Assembly (NCBI GenBank): GCA_021234155.1
Contig: JAJEKV010000387.1
Location: 124,001 to 188,000, forward strand
Source: Isoetes taiwanensis
Taxonomy: Eukaryota; Streptophyta; Lycopodiopsida; Isoetales; Isoetaceae
Length of the DNA stretch: 64,000 nucleotides
Direction of reading: 5' to 3'
Shown here: piece after piece, positions 13,901 to 25,000 of the stretch
How the letters are laid out: every line of letters starts with the position of its first letter
Numbering within the stretch: position 1 is the stretch's first letter
Program-made: the position numbers and the translations under genes
Notes under the pieces: generated by a model
The model's input: the letters and a program-made list of their open reading frames with translations, nothing else
The model's database searches: none
Told to the model about the DNA's origin: nothing

Positions 13901-14830
13901 TTGTGGCATATACAAGATAATGATATGCAGTTTAATATCCATAGGCCTTTCTAAAGGCATACAGATCCCCATAAGTGAAAACTACATTCAATTGTGTCTT
14001 TCAATTGCCCTGCTACATTTTACTACTTCTGAAATTGCTTACAACATGAACACGTGGGGTTAGTCTTACAGACTAAGTGGGGGTTTGAGGCATTTAGAAA
14101 ATGCTGGCATAATCAACAAGGAACATGTACGATGTTCCAATCACAAGAATAATTCTTAGACTTAGACGCCTCACCTAAGAATCCCTCTATGCTATAAACC
14201 AGCAATGTAGTATTAGCACATAATATGAACAATGATGATAAGAACCAGAACATCATCAAGCATCCAAATAAGTTGTAAATGCACATGACATAATCTTACA
14301 ATAACCAAGAGATAACCACGAGACCATGAGAAACCATGAAATAACCATGAGATATCCATAAGCATGCAGTGCCTACTCCGATTCTATGAAGGCCACCTAG
14401 GCTGATCAGCATTAATGCTTTTTTCATCCGCTACCATATGGGTCTTTGAGGTTGCATGTTCATAGAAGCTAGAGTCCTAATATTACGACTTCCATGATGG
14501 TGCGGAAGCAAGGTAGCAGTGGGGGATGAGCTCGAGCCCATGGGCCTTCTTCATTACACTGCCATGGAGAAGGATCGCACTGATTCAAGTCATTCAGCAC
14601 GACGCCTTGTTGTTCAAGCCGACGGCAGAAGCAAATACACTTGGAAACACAGCCGGATCTGTAGTTCAATGGCCCAAACACTATTTGCGACGTGAGATGA
14701 GTGTTTTCATTGTGCCTTTGTTCAGTTTCTAGGTGTTGTAGATGTTTGAATGTATACTATTTGCATTAAGAGATGCTGAACAAGGGAACAAACAATTGAC
14801 GAGACTATCGAACAACTGTAAGCTCGTAGA
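13900..14830. other. No recognisable gene
   Basis: The stretch from about 14040 to 14410 (CTAAGTGGGGG, then a run of ACCATGAGA-like words) has the texture of an LTR remnant, but no partner copy is visible here. The frame at 14526-14732 (+) is unassigned. Confidence 0.35.
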
Positions 14831-14839
14831 GGGTGTTTA

Positions 14840-15660
14840 AGGATGAATAGATTAGATGAATAGATGCATTCTTGAGTCCGTCATCACGGACGCCTCTACG
14901 CAGCTCTCGTTCAAAAATTTAAAGGAGTGGGTTCGAAGGAGAGTGACCCAGACTAGGTAGAGGCATCCGTAACTCGAGAGTCGAGAATGGAATTGAAGGG
15001 ATTATTGATGAATTTTTGGTGTGCAATTAAGGAATGCTTACAACCAGACTGAACCTCTTTCCTCCCGAGTCCTGGAGTAGAGGGATCCAGTCTGGATGGT
15101 TGCATTCTCGATGCTGGAGTCGAGAATAGGAGATGGTCGAGGCATTTTGGACTCGAGAGTCGAGTATACAACCACTAAGACTGAGCTTTTCTCCTCCTAA
15201 GTCCTGGAGAAGAGAGATCCAATCTGGATGGCCATATTCTTGACTCGCGAGTCGAGAATGCAAATGACTACTGCAAGCGTGGTAAAGAGGATGTTATGGC
15301 AAAGGAAGTAGAGTCGAGAATGCACTCTCGACTCGCGAGTCAAGAATGCAGGGAGAGAGGGTGTTACTGGCTGGGTGAGGCTTTCTCGACTCGCAAGTCA
15401 AGAATACACCCTTGAGCCTAAGCAAGTATACATGAATAGAGGGTGGTAGATGAATAGATTCGAATATGTCGAATGCATTCTCGAGTCGCTCACCGCAGAC
15501 ACTTCTACCCAGACTAGGCCTCTCCCATTCGAAAATTCGAAGGAGCAGATTGAAAGAGAGTGGCTTAGACTGAGTAGAGGCACTCGTGACTCGAGAGTCG
15601 AGAATGGAATTGAAGGGATTATTGGCAAATTCTGGACGGGTAAAGGTGAGGCGTGAGGTC
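14840..15660. repeat. Cluster 1 of palindromic CTCGACTCGNGAGTCGAG repeats
   Basis: At least nine variants of a 20-26 bp palindrome of the type ATTCTCGACTCG/CGAGTCGAGAAT occur here, for example near 14962, 15150, 15233, 15325, 15382 and 15590, often as single half-sites. The cluster also contains a longer duplication: the stretch from about 14858 to 15010 is repeated at about 15455-15620, with shared words such as TCGAGAATGGAATTGAAGGG and GGATTATTG, an offset of roughly 605 bp. Confidence 0.75.
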
Positions 15661-16280
15661 GGGACGCCTCATCTAACGCTTGCGAAATTGAGGCCGCAAT
15701 CTTCCAATCTAGTTGCGGAAAAGAAAGCGAGGTTTATTTATTGTGTTCTTTAAATCCTATGATTGCTTCTTTTTTTTGTGTAGCCTCTTTTCGTACATGC
15801 TTCTATTTTTATAGTTTTTAGAGCATCTTACTATCCCTAATACTATTTCCAGTCCCACAAATCCCGATTTCCAACTTGGGAGCTCCCTTCCGAAGATGAA
15901 GCTAGCCATGGATTCTTGTTCAAGCAGATTAGCCAGGTTTGTTCCCAAGACCCAGTTTGCTATTTTCAGATAGCTTAGGTTAAGGAACTTTATTTGGATG
16001 GGCTGTTTCCACTAATACAATGAAAAATCTTTTAGGATTGTGAGTCCCATTGGAAGCCTTTTGATAAAAAAAATCCTCAAGAAGTTTTCTGGTAAAAAAC
16101 CATAAAATTCTTCACATTTTCTGGATAACCAGTTTTTTTGCTTAATCCTCCCTGCTAGCTTAAATTATGTAGGAAAATTACCTTTTTCTGTCCTTTTACC
16201 TACTTAATGACGTCATCCCTATGTTCTTCTGCACTATGCCTTGGTCAACGTACCTACCCATCCTAAACCCTCTTTTTGCA
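15660..16280. other. Spacer between the two palindrome clusters
   Basis: AT-rich sequence without palindromes, genes or other structure that I can recognise. Confidence 0.4.
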
Positions 16281-16670
16281 CTTCTCAAGTTCGAGAATGG
16301 CTCACCCAGCCAGCAAAACACACTCTCACTGCATTCTCGACTCACTGATTGAGAATGACTCACTCACCCAGCCAGCCCGAGACCCTCCTTGCACTTCTCG
16401 AGTCCATTCTCGACTTGAGTCAAGACTGGCTAACTCATCCAGTAGAATACACCCTCCCTGCATTCTCGACTCGTGAGTGAAGAATGGCTCACCCAGCCAG
16501 CAAAACACACTCTCCTTGCATTCTTGACTTGTGAGTCAAAAATGGGTCACCCAGCCAGTCCGATACCCTCAGTGCACTTGTCGAGTCCATTATCGAGTCG
16601 AGAATGCCTCATCCTGCTCTATACTTGCCCAGATCAAGGGTGCATTCTCGACTTGTGAGTCTTGTTGTCA
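16280..16670. repeat. Cluster 2 of palindromic repeats with CTCACCCAGCCAGC spacer
   Basis: Five or six palindrome variants alternate with a shared spacer, GGCTCACCCAGCCAGC, followed by AAAACACACTCTC or CGAGACCCTC words, at an uneven spacing of about 60-110 bp. The motif family is the same as in cluster 1, but the spacers differ. It ends just before the LINE remnant at 16720. Confidence 0.7.
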
Positions 16671-16719
16671 TGTAAGTGGAGGAGTGAAAGGGAAGAACGA
16701 TCGGCCAGCTACAAGTGGG

Positions 16720-18955
16720 AACAAATAATAGAGACAAAAAGATGGATTCAGGTCATCTGCCCTTCTTCTTTGAGATAGACTGGCAACCTATGAAGACCCA
16801 ATGCCATGCTACCTTTCACGTGCCTCAGCTTCGTTATAGAATCTTATGCCTAGCTGCTAAAAGGAGAGCTCACAACCTTGATCTGGGGGCTCAAGCTGCT
16901 ACTCTCCTTGATTGCAGTTTTAGTCCCTTAAATGTTCACTCTAAGCTGTTAGGCATTCCTTTTGCCATCCGTTCTAATGCTGCCGACTTATGGAATAACG
17001 TCATTGAGAAATTCTATCACAAAGTTGACTCCCTCAACTCAAAGTTTCTTTCTAAAGCAGGCCGGGCAATCCTAGCAAATTCGGTCATTGCCTCAACCCA
17101 TGTATACCAATCTTTCTTCATCCTTGCTCCTAAGAAGGTAACAGAAAGCTTCAAGGAATTCTTGGAAGGTTTATTTCCTGTGGCAGCAACAGAAAATGCT
17201 GGACACCAGTCTCTATGGAAGAATGCTGCAAACCCAGGTCCAAGGGAGGGTTAGGCATTATCAATATCGAGAGGCATGCCACAGCTCTGGCAGCAAAATA
17301 TTTCTTCAAGGCCATCACTGACAACATTCAGCATCCGGTTATAGTCCTCATTAAGCACTATATCCTCAAATGCAGACCATATGGATGGAATATCAAAATG
17401 TTGCTTCCAGATGTAGCCTTTTTTGAACTCAGGATCCCTACCAACATTCCTCCTTTGATAAGGAAATGGATTAGGACTTGGCAGCAGGTAAAAGGTATGT
17501 TTTCATGGAAGAAAGGTATTTCTCTTTCTCAAAATATCTTCTGGAATCCTTATCTCCTTGGAGAAAATAGCACCCACTGTCTTATCAGAAATTTTCCAGA
17601 TCAAGCGAAACTATGGCAAGATAAAGGTTTGATTACAATTTCAGATTTGTTTGATGCTAACGGTCCTATTCCTTTCGATTCCTCCATTATTAGATATGAA
17701 GATGAAAGCAGCAGATTTCTTATAATGGCATCCTCAGTTACATTTCTCAAGCAGAATGGAATAACAACGATATTACTTGGCAATTTAGAGGGAGACTCTT
17801 CTTCAAAGTCAAGGAGACATACAAGTATCTTATGAGAGAACAAACGATGAGCATCCACCTAAAATGGGGGATATCTTATGATCGCTGCAGATCCAATCTC
17901 ATACACCTTTGGAAATCTCCAATCAATCCTAAAATCAAAGCATTTATATGGCAATAATGGCATAAGAGCCTAGCCACAAATTGCAAACGCTTTAGCTGTA
18001 ACTTTTCAAATTCTAATATCTGTCCTAGGTGCCTCTCTTATGCAGAAAATGAAGACCATTTATTCAGATCATGCTTCTGGTCCCAGTGGACAATTGAAAT
18101 CTCATCTGAAGCTCTTCAACTCAATCTCTCTTTGGACAGTCCTGAAGACGACTTCTTCATACTAGACTCTCCCAGACATTGGAGCTTCTATATCCTTCTC
18201 TGGAGAATTTAGAAAGGCAGAAACAAGCTGGTTTTCTGCAATGAAATAATATGGCCTCAAGCCATTCTCTCCCAAACCAACTATGATGTGTCTTGGATTT
18301 ATAAAATCAACTCATAAGCTTTTTTATTTTGCAGGAAAATTCTTCCTCATGAGTAGACGGATCTCCTTCCCAAACAAGAAGTATGAAGACATCCAGAAAT
18401 GGGCTGCTGATTTCCTGACAGGCTGCTCCCTCCATCATTTCGAAGAGGATTGTGACTGCACCTGCTCATGTGCCCTTGGACCAGATCTGAAGAGAGAATT
18501 CACATGTCAGGCTACAGATGCAGCGGGAAAATATGACTTCACCAAATCAAGAATATTGCAAGATGACAATGATCACAAGGGGGCCAGACCCCCTAGATGA
18601 AGCTGGCTACTCTTCTGGATAGCCCAAAATTGCCTCAACTTCTATCATTAGATCTGATGAAGGTGCTCGACATCATGATGAAGAAAACTCAAAACTTTGT
18701 TAAATTCTGCCACCTCTGTGCAGAGTTTTTGATTTCTGTTTTATAAACCCTTTTTCTTCAAAGTTGGAACAATTAAAACTAATTCCATTTACCATATGGC
18801 ATCTTACGCCTTGGTAATCGGATATATCTTGTTTTCTAAGCCTCAATTATGTGATGGCTAGTTCTGGGTGGACACTCCCCACATAAGTAGTCAATTTTGT
18901 TCTCCTTTTTAAAATATAAATATAATACCATCCTTCAATCAAAAAAATAAAAGGA
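16720..18955 (+). mobile_element. 5'-truncated, decayed L1-type LINE (ORF2 C-terminal half and 3' end)
   Basis: Frames 16715-17254 and 17215-17835 overlap and together give the thumb and C-terminal half of a plant L1 ORF2 protein: LLGIPFAIRS, LNSKFLSKAGRAILANSVIA, KPRSKGGLGIINIERHATAL and a zf-RVT-like segment (LIHLWKSPINPKIKAFIW, about 17900-17955). The two are joined by a frameshift near 17240, and further stops follow. Upstream palm motifs, including YADD, are missing, so the copy is 5'-truncated. The 3' untranslated part ends at about 18930-18955 in CCTTCAATCAAAAAAATAAAA, a typical short A-rich LINE tail. No target duplication was evident. Confidence 0.85.
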
Positions 18956-19009
18956 GAGCTATTGAAAATTCTAGAATTTCCACTTCAAAGCAATTAGAGA
19001 CTGATAATT

Positions 19010-21260
19010 GAGTCACCATTCTTCTGCACACCGTAGGAGAAGATAAACAATGAGGCCTTTATATTCGGCCACCATTACTTGAAGTGGTTGATGATGAATA
19101 TAAGGATTTAAATGGTGGATCAAGCATGTAGTTCGTCCCACTTCCAGGTCAGGGTTGATCAAACAATACAGAGCTTTCTTGAAAGCCAAGAAGGCACAGT
19201 ACATTGTGATATCTGAAATGCTCTACCCCCTTGATGGGAAGCCTCGAACATTCTGGAGAAGAATGTTACACAAACCTATGCGACCTACAATTAACATCTC
19301 CTAAGAACAATGGGAACAGTACCTGCTGCAGCCTTGCGGTCCCATAAATGAGGTGCCAGAAAAGACAGACTCAAGGCTGCATACTTGGATGGTATCTAGA
19401 CCATAGCTATAAGGAACCAAGTTCCAAACTTGGTTCCCATTCCGAACTCCGTTCTAAGGGGTCCTGAGTTCCGGGAACCCCCAAGCAAGTTCCCAATATG
19501 GGTGCTACTGGAAACTGCGGTCCGACGAAATTCCCATTATGGAAACTCTGTTCTCAGTAGCAAAATTCGAAATATGTATTAAAAAAAAGCTTCTCTCCTC
19601 CCCCAAAACTCTGTTTGTTGCGTTTTTTGGAAAGGGGCAGCCGACTGTCAGAACCGATGGCTTGCTAGAGACAAGGAGGAGACTGTGTAGATGAGCCTCT
19701 GCTGGTCATTATAGAGAGCACAACGAATCCAACAACTCAATTTGCCTTTCAAAGAGGTATTTTTGATGATTTTTCATGTGTCTAAGGATTCTTGCTCACG
19801 AATAGTGGTCCTATCTCCATGCATGCTATGCTTACTGTGTAAATGATGAACATACATTATTAGACTTCATGCTGCAATAGAATATGGGGCCTCTCTAATA
19901 TTTCTGAAATTGGAGCATAACTTCAATTTCTGAAACTTTGCGTTGTAACCAGAGTACTAATTGGATAATTTTGTATGAATTTGATCTATCGTGCTGTAAA
20001 GATTTTGTTGCCTTAGAACTATGGTTCTGTTGCATCATCCAAGCTGTACAAACTGACATCTAATCCTTATTATTAGATTATTCAAGTGATACTGCCATTT
20101 ATAAATGATGACGGATAATAATGAAGTTAATAAATACTGGAAGCAGCATCATGGAAGTTATCATGGTGTTTTTTTTGTTGTTGCAATCTGTTGTTATTAT
20201 TATATAAATGATAGTTTGTTGTCTTCAAGTGTTGATGCAAATTGCTCTCGTCTCTCTCCAAGCATGTAGGTGAGTTGGGCATTCAAACGTACTTTGTCTT
20301 TGTCGCTTTTTGTCTAGCTTGCAAGCTTGAAGGTAATGCTTTATCTATTAGTTAGTTCTTATATGTGATGATGTATACTTAGAATTGAATATCTTATTGT
20401 TATCTTTTGCAGGATGAAGAATGGAAATATTAATATTATATGAATAAAAAGCGAATGAAACTCTAATACTTAATTATGTGTTTGAGTTAATATATTTCAC
20501 TAAATATATTATTGTGTTGTATATAATGTCAGAACTAAAAGCTTATAACTTCTTAAAATTGTTGTTTTTAAACTCTTGATGAGTGTGAAGAAATGATTTT
20601 ACCTATTTGTGTTCATACATTAGTATGTATCATATTTTTTCTGTTCTAAGTGTTCTATAATGATCTATATATAAAGAGAACTCCAAAACCATTTTTAAAA
20701 TTATAAATTTCGAATGTTGGATGTTCCTGTTTCGATCCGTTTCAGTTCCTATTCCGAATTTTGGGTCTAAGTTCCCGTTTCATTCCTGTTCTAGGTAACT
20801 ATGATATATAGATAGAGCTGTTAAAGTGGGTAGAGCCATAAAGTATCCCCATCTTAGCTAGACTCTTCAATAGAGCACTTTAAGAAGGCTTTCCCTTGCA
20901 AATGATCGGATAGTCGTTCTAATGTATAAGGTAGATGATCCCCACTATCCCACTAACTCCTGCACAATCTTGGTCAGCTTGTTGTTGGCAAAACTGTTGG
21001 CTGAAATTCTTGAGCAGCAATTGATGGCATGGGCAGAGGAAATAGAAGTACGTGCCTTAACACAGGCATGGTTCACCTAAACATCCCATCGTCGACCATA
21101 TTTCTATGTTGCGAGCCCTAATAGAGGACATCAGAAATAAACGACAAGAGCGTCTTAGTTTCTCATGCTTTCGATTTTCACGGTTTGCAGACTAGAGGTC
21201 TTTCTCATTGTATTTCTTCATTCACTCGTAGCACTATCAAGAGCACGCCAACAACAAGAC
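19010..21260 (+). pseudogene. LINE ORF2 remnant split by a 1.4 kb insertion
   Basis: Plus-strand frames before 19393 give YPLDGKPRTFWRRMLHKP and an EQWEQYL motif, the linker between endonuclease and RT in LINEs. After 20812 come ELLKWVEP, ILARLFNRAL, LLAKLLAEILEQQLMAWAEE and HIFMLRALIEDIRNKRQER, the N-terminal RT blocks. The block LLAKLLAEILEQQLMAW has a near relative at 59720-59790 in this window (LLAKLFAKIHEQQLIAW), so both belong to one family. Many stops show it is dead. The element at 19401-20804 interrupts it. Confidence 0.7.
19401..20804. mobile_element. Probable non-autonomous hAT-like insertion, 1404 bp
   Basis: The LINE reading is interrupted exactly here. It is flanked by TATCTAGA (19393-19400) and TATATAGA (20805-20812), a 7/8 match to an 8 bp target duplication, the size made by hAT transposases. 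The ends form a weak inverted repeat: CCATAGCTATAAGGAAC on the left against TCATAGTTACCTAGAAC (reverse complement of the right end). Both subterminal regions are rich in GTTCC/GGAAC words. No coding sequence is recognised inside. The superfamily assignment is inference. Confidence 0.55.
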
Positions 21261-21269
21261 ACAAAAGTA

Positions 21270-24200
21270 CTTATCATCGGCCAGCAAGGACAATCACTCA
21301 ATCACTAAGAAATTGCAACACACAACAAACGTAGTATACAGAGAGGCCCTATGAAATCGACAGTCCTGCATCCGCATCCCAAGTATTACTAGGTCTACTC
21401 TTGCTTGCTTTAACAGATCCACTCATTAGTGCATATGTGTGCTTCTACAGGTTCCATAGACAGATATGAGATCTGGTTCCATTTCACTTTCAGGAGCTTG
21501 CATGTTCTCAATGCCCTTCCTATTGAGGTTCTACTATATCTGTATGTCCCATATCATGCTTTCGAAGGCCTCTAGCATCTTCCTATCCATACCAGTGCAT
21601 TACCTTTCGATCTTCTATCATTCTCCCAAGTGAATCTCACATTCTTTCAAGTTGCTCCAAACATACACAATTGCACAAAGCCTCTATTACAACTTTACGA
21701 ACTTTATGCTTACAAGAACATGCAGAGCCTCCTACATTCAAGTAAAGAGTAAAGGTAACACTCTTATCGCCAACTAGGATTGTCGTCATTTTCGATTCCA
21801 TTGTGTCCCTTTAATTAATTTCGTGACTACAGATAGCAAGATTTAGATAAGATATTATGAAGATCGCCAAAGTTCCGCCTCTAAATCCTTCACTTCTAAA
21901 ACATGACTTCTGTGTTTGTACGTTGCCATCGCACTGATCAGAGGTCCAGTCCATAGGATCTCATTCCATTTCATTTTTCACATCAACCTCCATGTTTTGA
22001 AGCCCAGGGGGTGCACCTATTGTATAGGGGGTATGCCACCTACGTGCAAGGGGTCGGCAAAAACCCCCTTGTATACGCATTTAAATTTTTTCAGAAACCC
22101 CCTTTCCAGCCACATACAGTACCAAAACCGCCCTAAAAACCCCAAAAAGCTACCCCTAGGTACGAGTATATGTACAGTTTAAGGGGAAAACAAACTCTTT
22201 CGGGTCACTCACATGGTTTGTACGGCCAAAACTATGTGAACCCCCCTTGTTTTGAAGGCCTTCTCTATCCAGATGCTACTATGTCCACATGCATTCCCAT
22301 AACACATTCTCATATTGACCTTCGATTTCCTACTATTTTTTTAACTAAAGCTCAAAAATAACTACTACTTTGTTAAGTTGTAGTTCTATCTCATTGATGA
22401 ATAATACTTCATAATCTTGCATAGAAATTTCCAAGTCAGATCACTTAATGTTGCTACTTGAGATAATGTGTTCTTCAAGAGTACCACGGAGGGCTTTAAT
22501 CACATCAGACTTTATTTGCCCAACCTGATTGAGCACAAAAGTCCTGGTTCATGCACTAGCCACCAGTTTCCCTTGGGACATAAAAGTAAGCCAGTCCATA
22601 ACCAAGCAATTTATGATATTGTTCAGGTTCTTAATTCTGGATATTTCCTAGGGTTTACTCTATCCACACCTATACTCCTGATTACCTTAGCAGTGGATCT
22701 TTTGTTCCTTTGATTCATTTCTCTGGTTGTAGCTAGCTGTAGCTTGCTTTTAAAGGTTTATTGTTAATGCATTGGACCGGGTTAATACTACACCCGTCCT
22801 TATTTATTTGCATAGATGAGGTGGTCTTTGCACGAACAAAGCATCTAAGAAGAGCCACAAAAAACAGGGAACATACTTTAAGCATTGAGGTGCAACTTCT
22901 CCAGGTTATTAGTTTCGTATTACAATGTCTACATGAGCATGAGTTTTTTATTCTAAATGCTTTGCTATGATGCTATTGATTATTATTTGCATTATGCCAA
23001 GGTAGTTAAAGTTCTTTGCATTACGTCAAACGAACTAGAAGCCATGGCCTTTGGCTTCACAGTTACATGGTAGCCCTCTTCAACATTCACAAAAAGAAAG
23101 ATATCGGGGAAATATAAACCTAATTGGTAAGATATGCGTATTCATAGCATTGTGTATGGTTTATCCAGAGCACTCAGTTCATAGAGCTGCTATATTACCA
23201 TCCCTTCCCAAGCATCTTTTTCGTGCTTATTTTTCTTTTACTTTCTATTTGATAAAGTTTAGGAATGATAGAGGAGAATGAAGGGAGTGGCCCGATAGAA
23301 AGTTGAATTTTGTTTCCAATCTATGTTTAGAAGAAGAATCGGAATATCTAGGTCTTTTGTATGAATTCTTGTGTATTATAATTTGAAAAATTTGCTAGTA
23401 TCGGGTACATGTAGCTGATGAAGCGAGATGTCTTAATCCTTGAATATTAGTATTTACAAATTTTCTATTTTTGAAGTCTTTTCGTCTACTCATAGGATGT
23501 TTTAGATACGGTTAGAGGATAGGATAGAGCCGGATCCAGGCGAGGAATAGTCCTGCAAAAGGAGAGCTAGACAAAGCATCGGCCTGGAAGGGAGAACCTT
23601 GACTCATATACAGGATCGAGACCCGGCAGATCGAAAAAAGATATTCAGTACAATTCGGCTTCCAATAACTCAGCAGCAATATCGGAGTAGAAAATGGAAG
23701 TAGGGATACAGAATTAATGGGCAAACAGAAGGAAATGGATCGAGATATGCCTTGAGAACAACGGAATAAGGATAAAATGGCAATTTTTCAAATGCTTCAA
23801 TTTTTCGAACACTCGCTCAAACACTGCTCAAATTAAAGAGATGTTGGGACCCAAATATTCCAAGATAGAAAGATCCAAAAAGCTGAATACTCGGCCAAAT
23901 TTGTGATTGGAAAGCTAGACATAGTCGTCAAATCAAAGACACATTAAAAATTATAACCCCAGTGATTCTATATTGAGGAGGATGAAAGGTACGGGCGAGC
24001 GTAATTAAAAGCGGGCTTAGATTAAATAGAGTATTAAAGACAGTAGGCTACAGACCCCAGAAGGATAACTGCGAGTGCCAGGTGGACGAATGAGGGAGGG
24101 TATACGGATTTAACAACAGCTAGGGCTTAGACATAGGATCATCCGGATACATGAGGATTTCCAGCATTTAAGAAGGCGTATACAAGAGCGGGAGAATTGG

Positions 24201-24380
24201 AGCAGATAACCTAAAGGATAAGTACAGAACAAATAGAATGGACGAAGGAGGTAAAGTGGTAAGCGCTATAGCTGGGAAGGCGGGTGAATCGGGCAAGACT
24301 GTAAATCACCTCGAGGCGCTATAAGATGGACAGGGGGAAGAAAGTAGCCGAGGTGATAGAAGACGGGCCTATGATCAAGA
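21270..24380. other. No recognisable gene
   Basis: Contains the second copy of the dispersed repeat (21985-22240) and several short unassigned frames. From about 23500 to 24400 the plus strand becomes purine-rich and coding-like in texture, leading into the remnant at 24380, but stops break every frame. Confidence 0.4.
21985..22240 (+). repeat. Dispersed repeat, copy 2 (pair with 6985-7265)
   Basis: Inverted partner of the minus-strand segment at 6985-7265. It shares GGGGGTGCACC, TATAGGGGGTATGCCACCTA, an AAAACCCCCTTGTATACG stretch and further blocks in the same order. Function unknown; probably a short mobile element or part of one. Confidence 0.55.
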
Positions 24381-25000
24381 TGAAGAAGTCTGGAGTACCA
24401 TGCAACTTGATGGTGCCGTTCAACAAGGAACTGGAAGATATGGGGCCATGGTGCCTGTGCAACGGATGATGTCTATGCCTGGAAAGGGGGTTAAATTCTT
24501 GTGTAGCTTGCAGAAGGGTACACTACCTGCACTACGACCGCTTGCATCATCCGCAAGAGATGAAGGAATAGAATAGAATAAATTTTTTAACGTCCACGGA
24601 GACCCATACAACCTCAAATTTCTAGAAATAATGGGGGTGTTGGGTGATAAAAATGACACAGTGAGACAAGATGACAAAGTAGTGCAGAAATCCAATCGAC
24701 ACCAACATGTACTTCTAGTAGGAGACTATGCCAAGGTCTGTGTGAATTGTTGTGAAAAGAACCCAATTGATTATATGTGCAAGGTATTTCATACCAGGGG
24801 GACTGAAAATATTAAAAAAGAAGGGGAATCATCCACAAAGAAGGAAGAAAAGGGACAGAAGAAGGATGAACCAGGGCCATCCTCAACTCGGTCTGTACCA
24901 AGGACTGATCCAGCTCGGTCTGCACCAAGGTCTGCCCCAACTAAATCCACACCAAAATTGAATTGAATGAAATAGCTCACAACCTGGTATCGTCATTCAA
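24380..25000 (+). pseudogene. Coding-like remnant of unknown family
   Basis: One plus-strand frame runs from about 24410 with a single TAG near 24570 and closes at 24966; the uninterrupted part, from 24631, is 111 aa. It reads FFNVHGDPYNLKFLEIMGVL, then a Cys pair (VCVNCCEKN), a Lys/Glu-rich segment and a C-terminal Ser/Pro/Arg repeat (STRSVPRTDPARSAPRSAP). The composition suggests real former coding sequence, perhaps a mobile-element ORF1 or gag, but I recognise no domain. Confidence 0.4.

Noticed and set aside
14840-16670. CRISPR-like array
   Set aside because: Spacing is irregular, the repeats vary, spacers are shared rather than unique, and the genome is eukaryotic.
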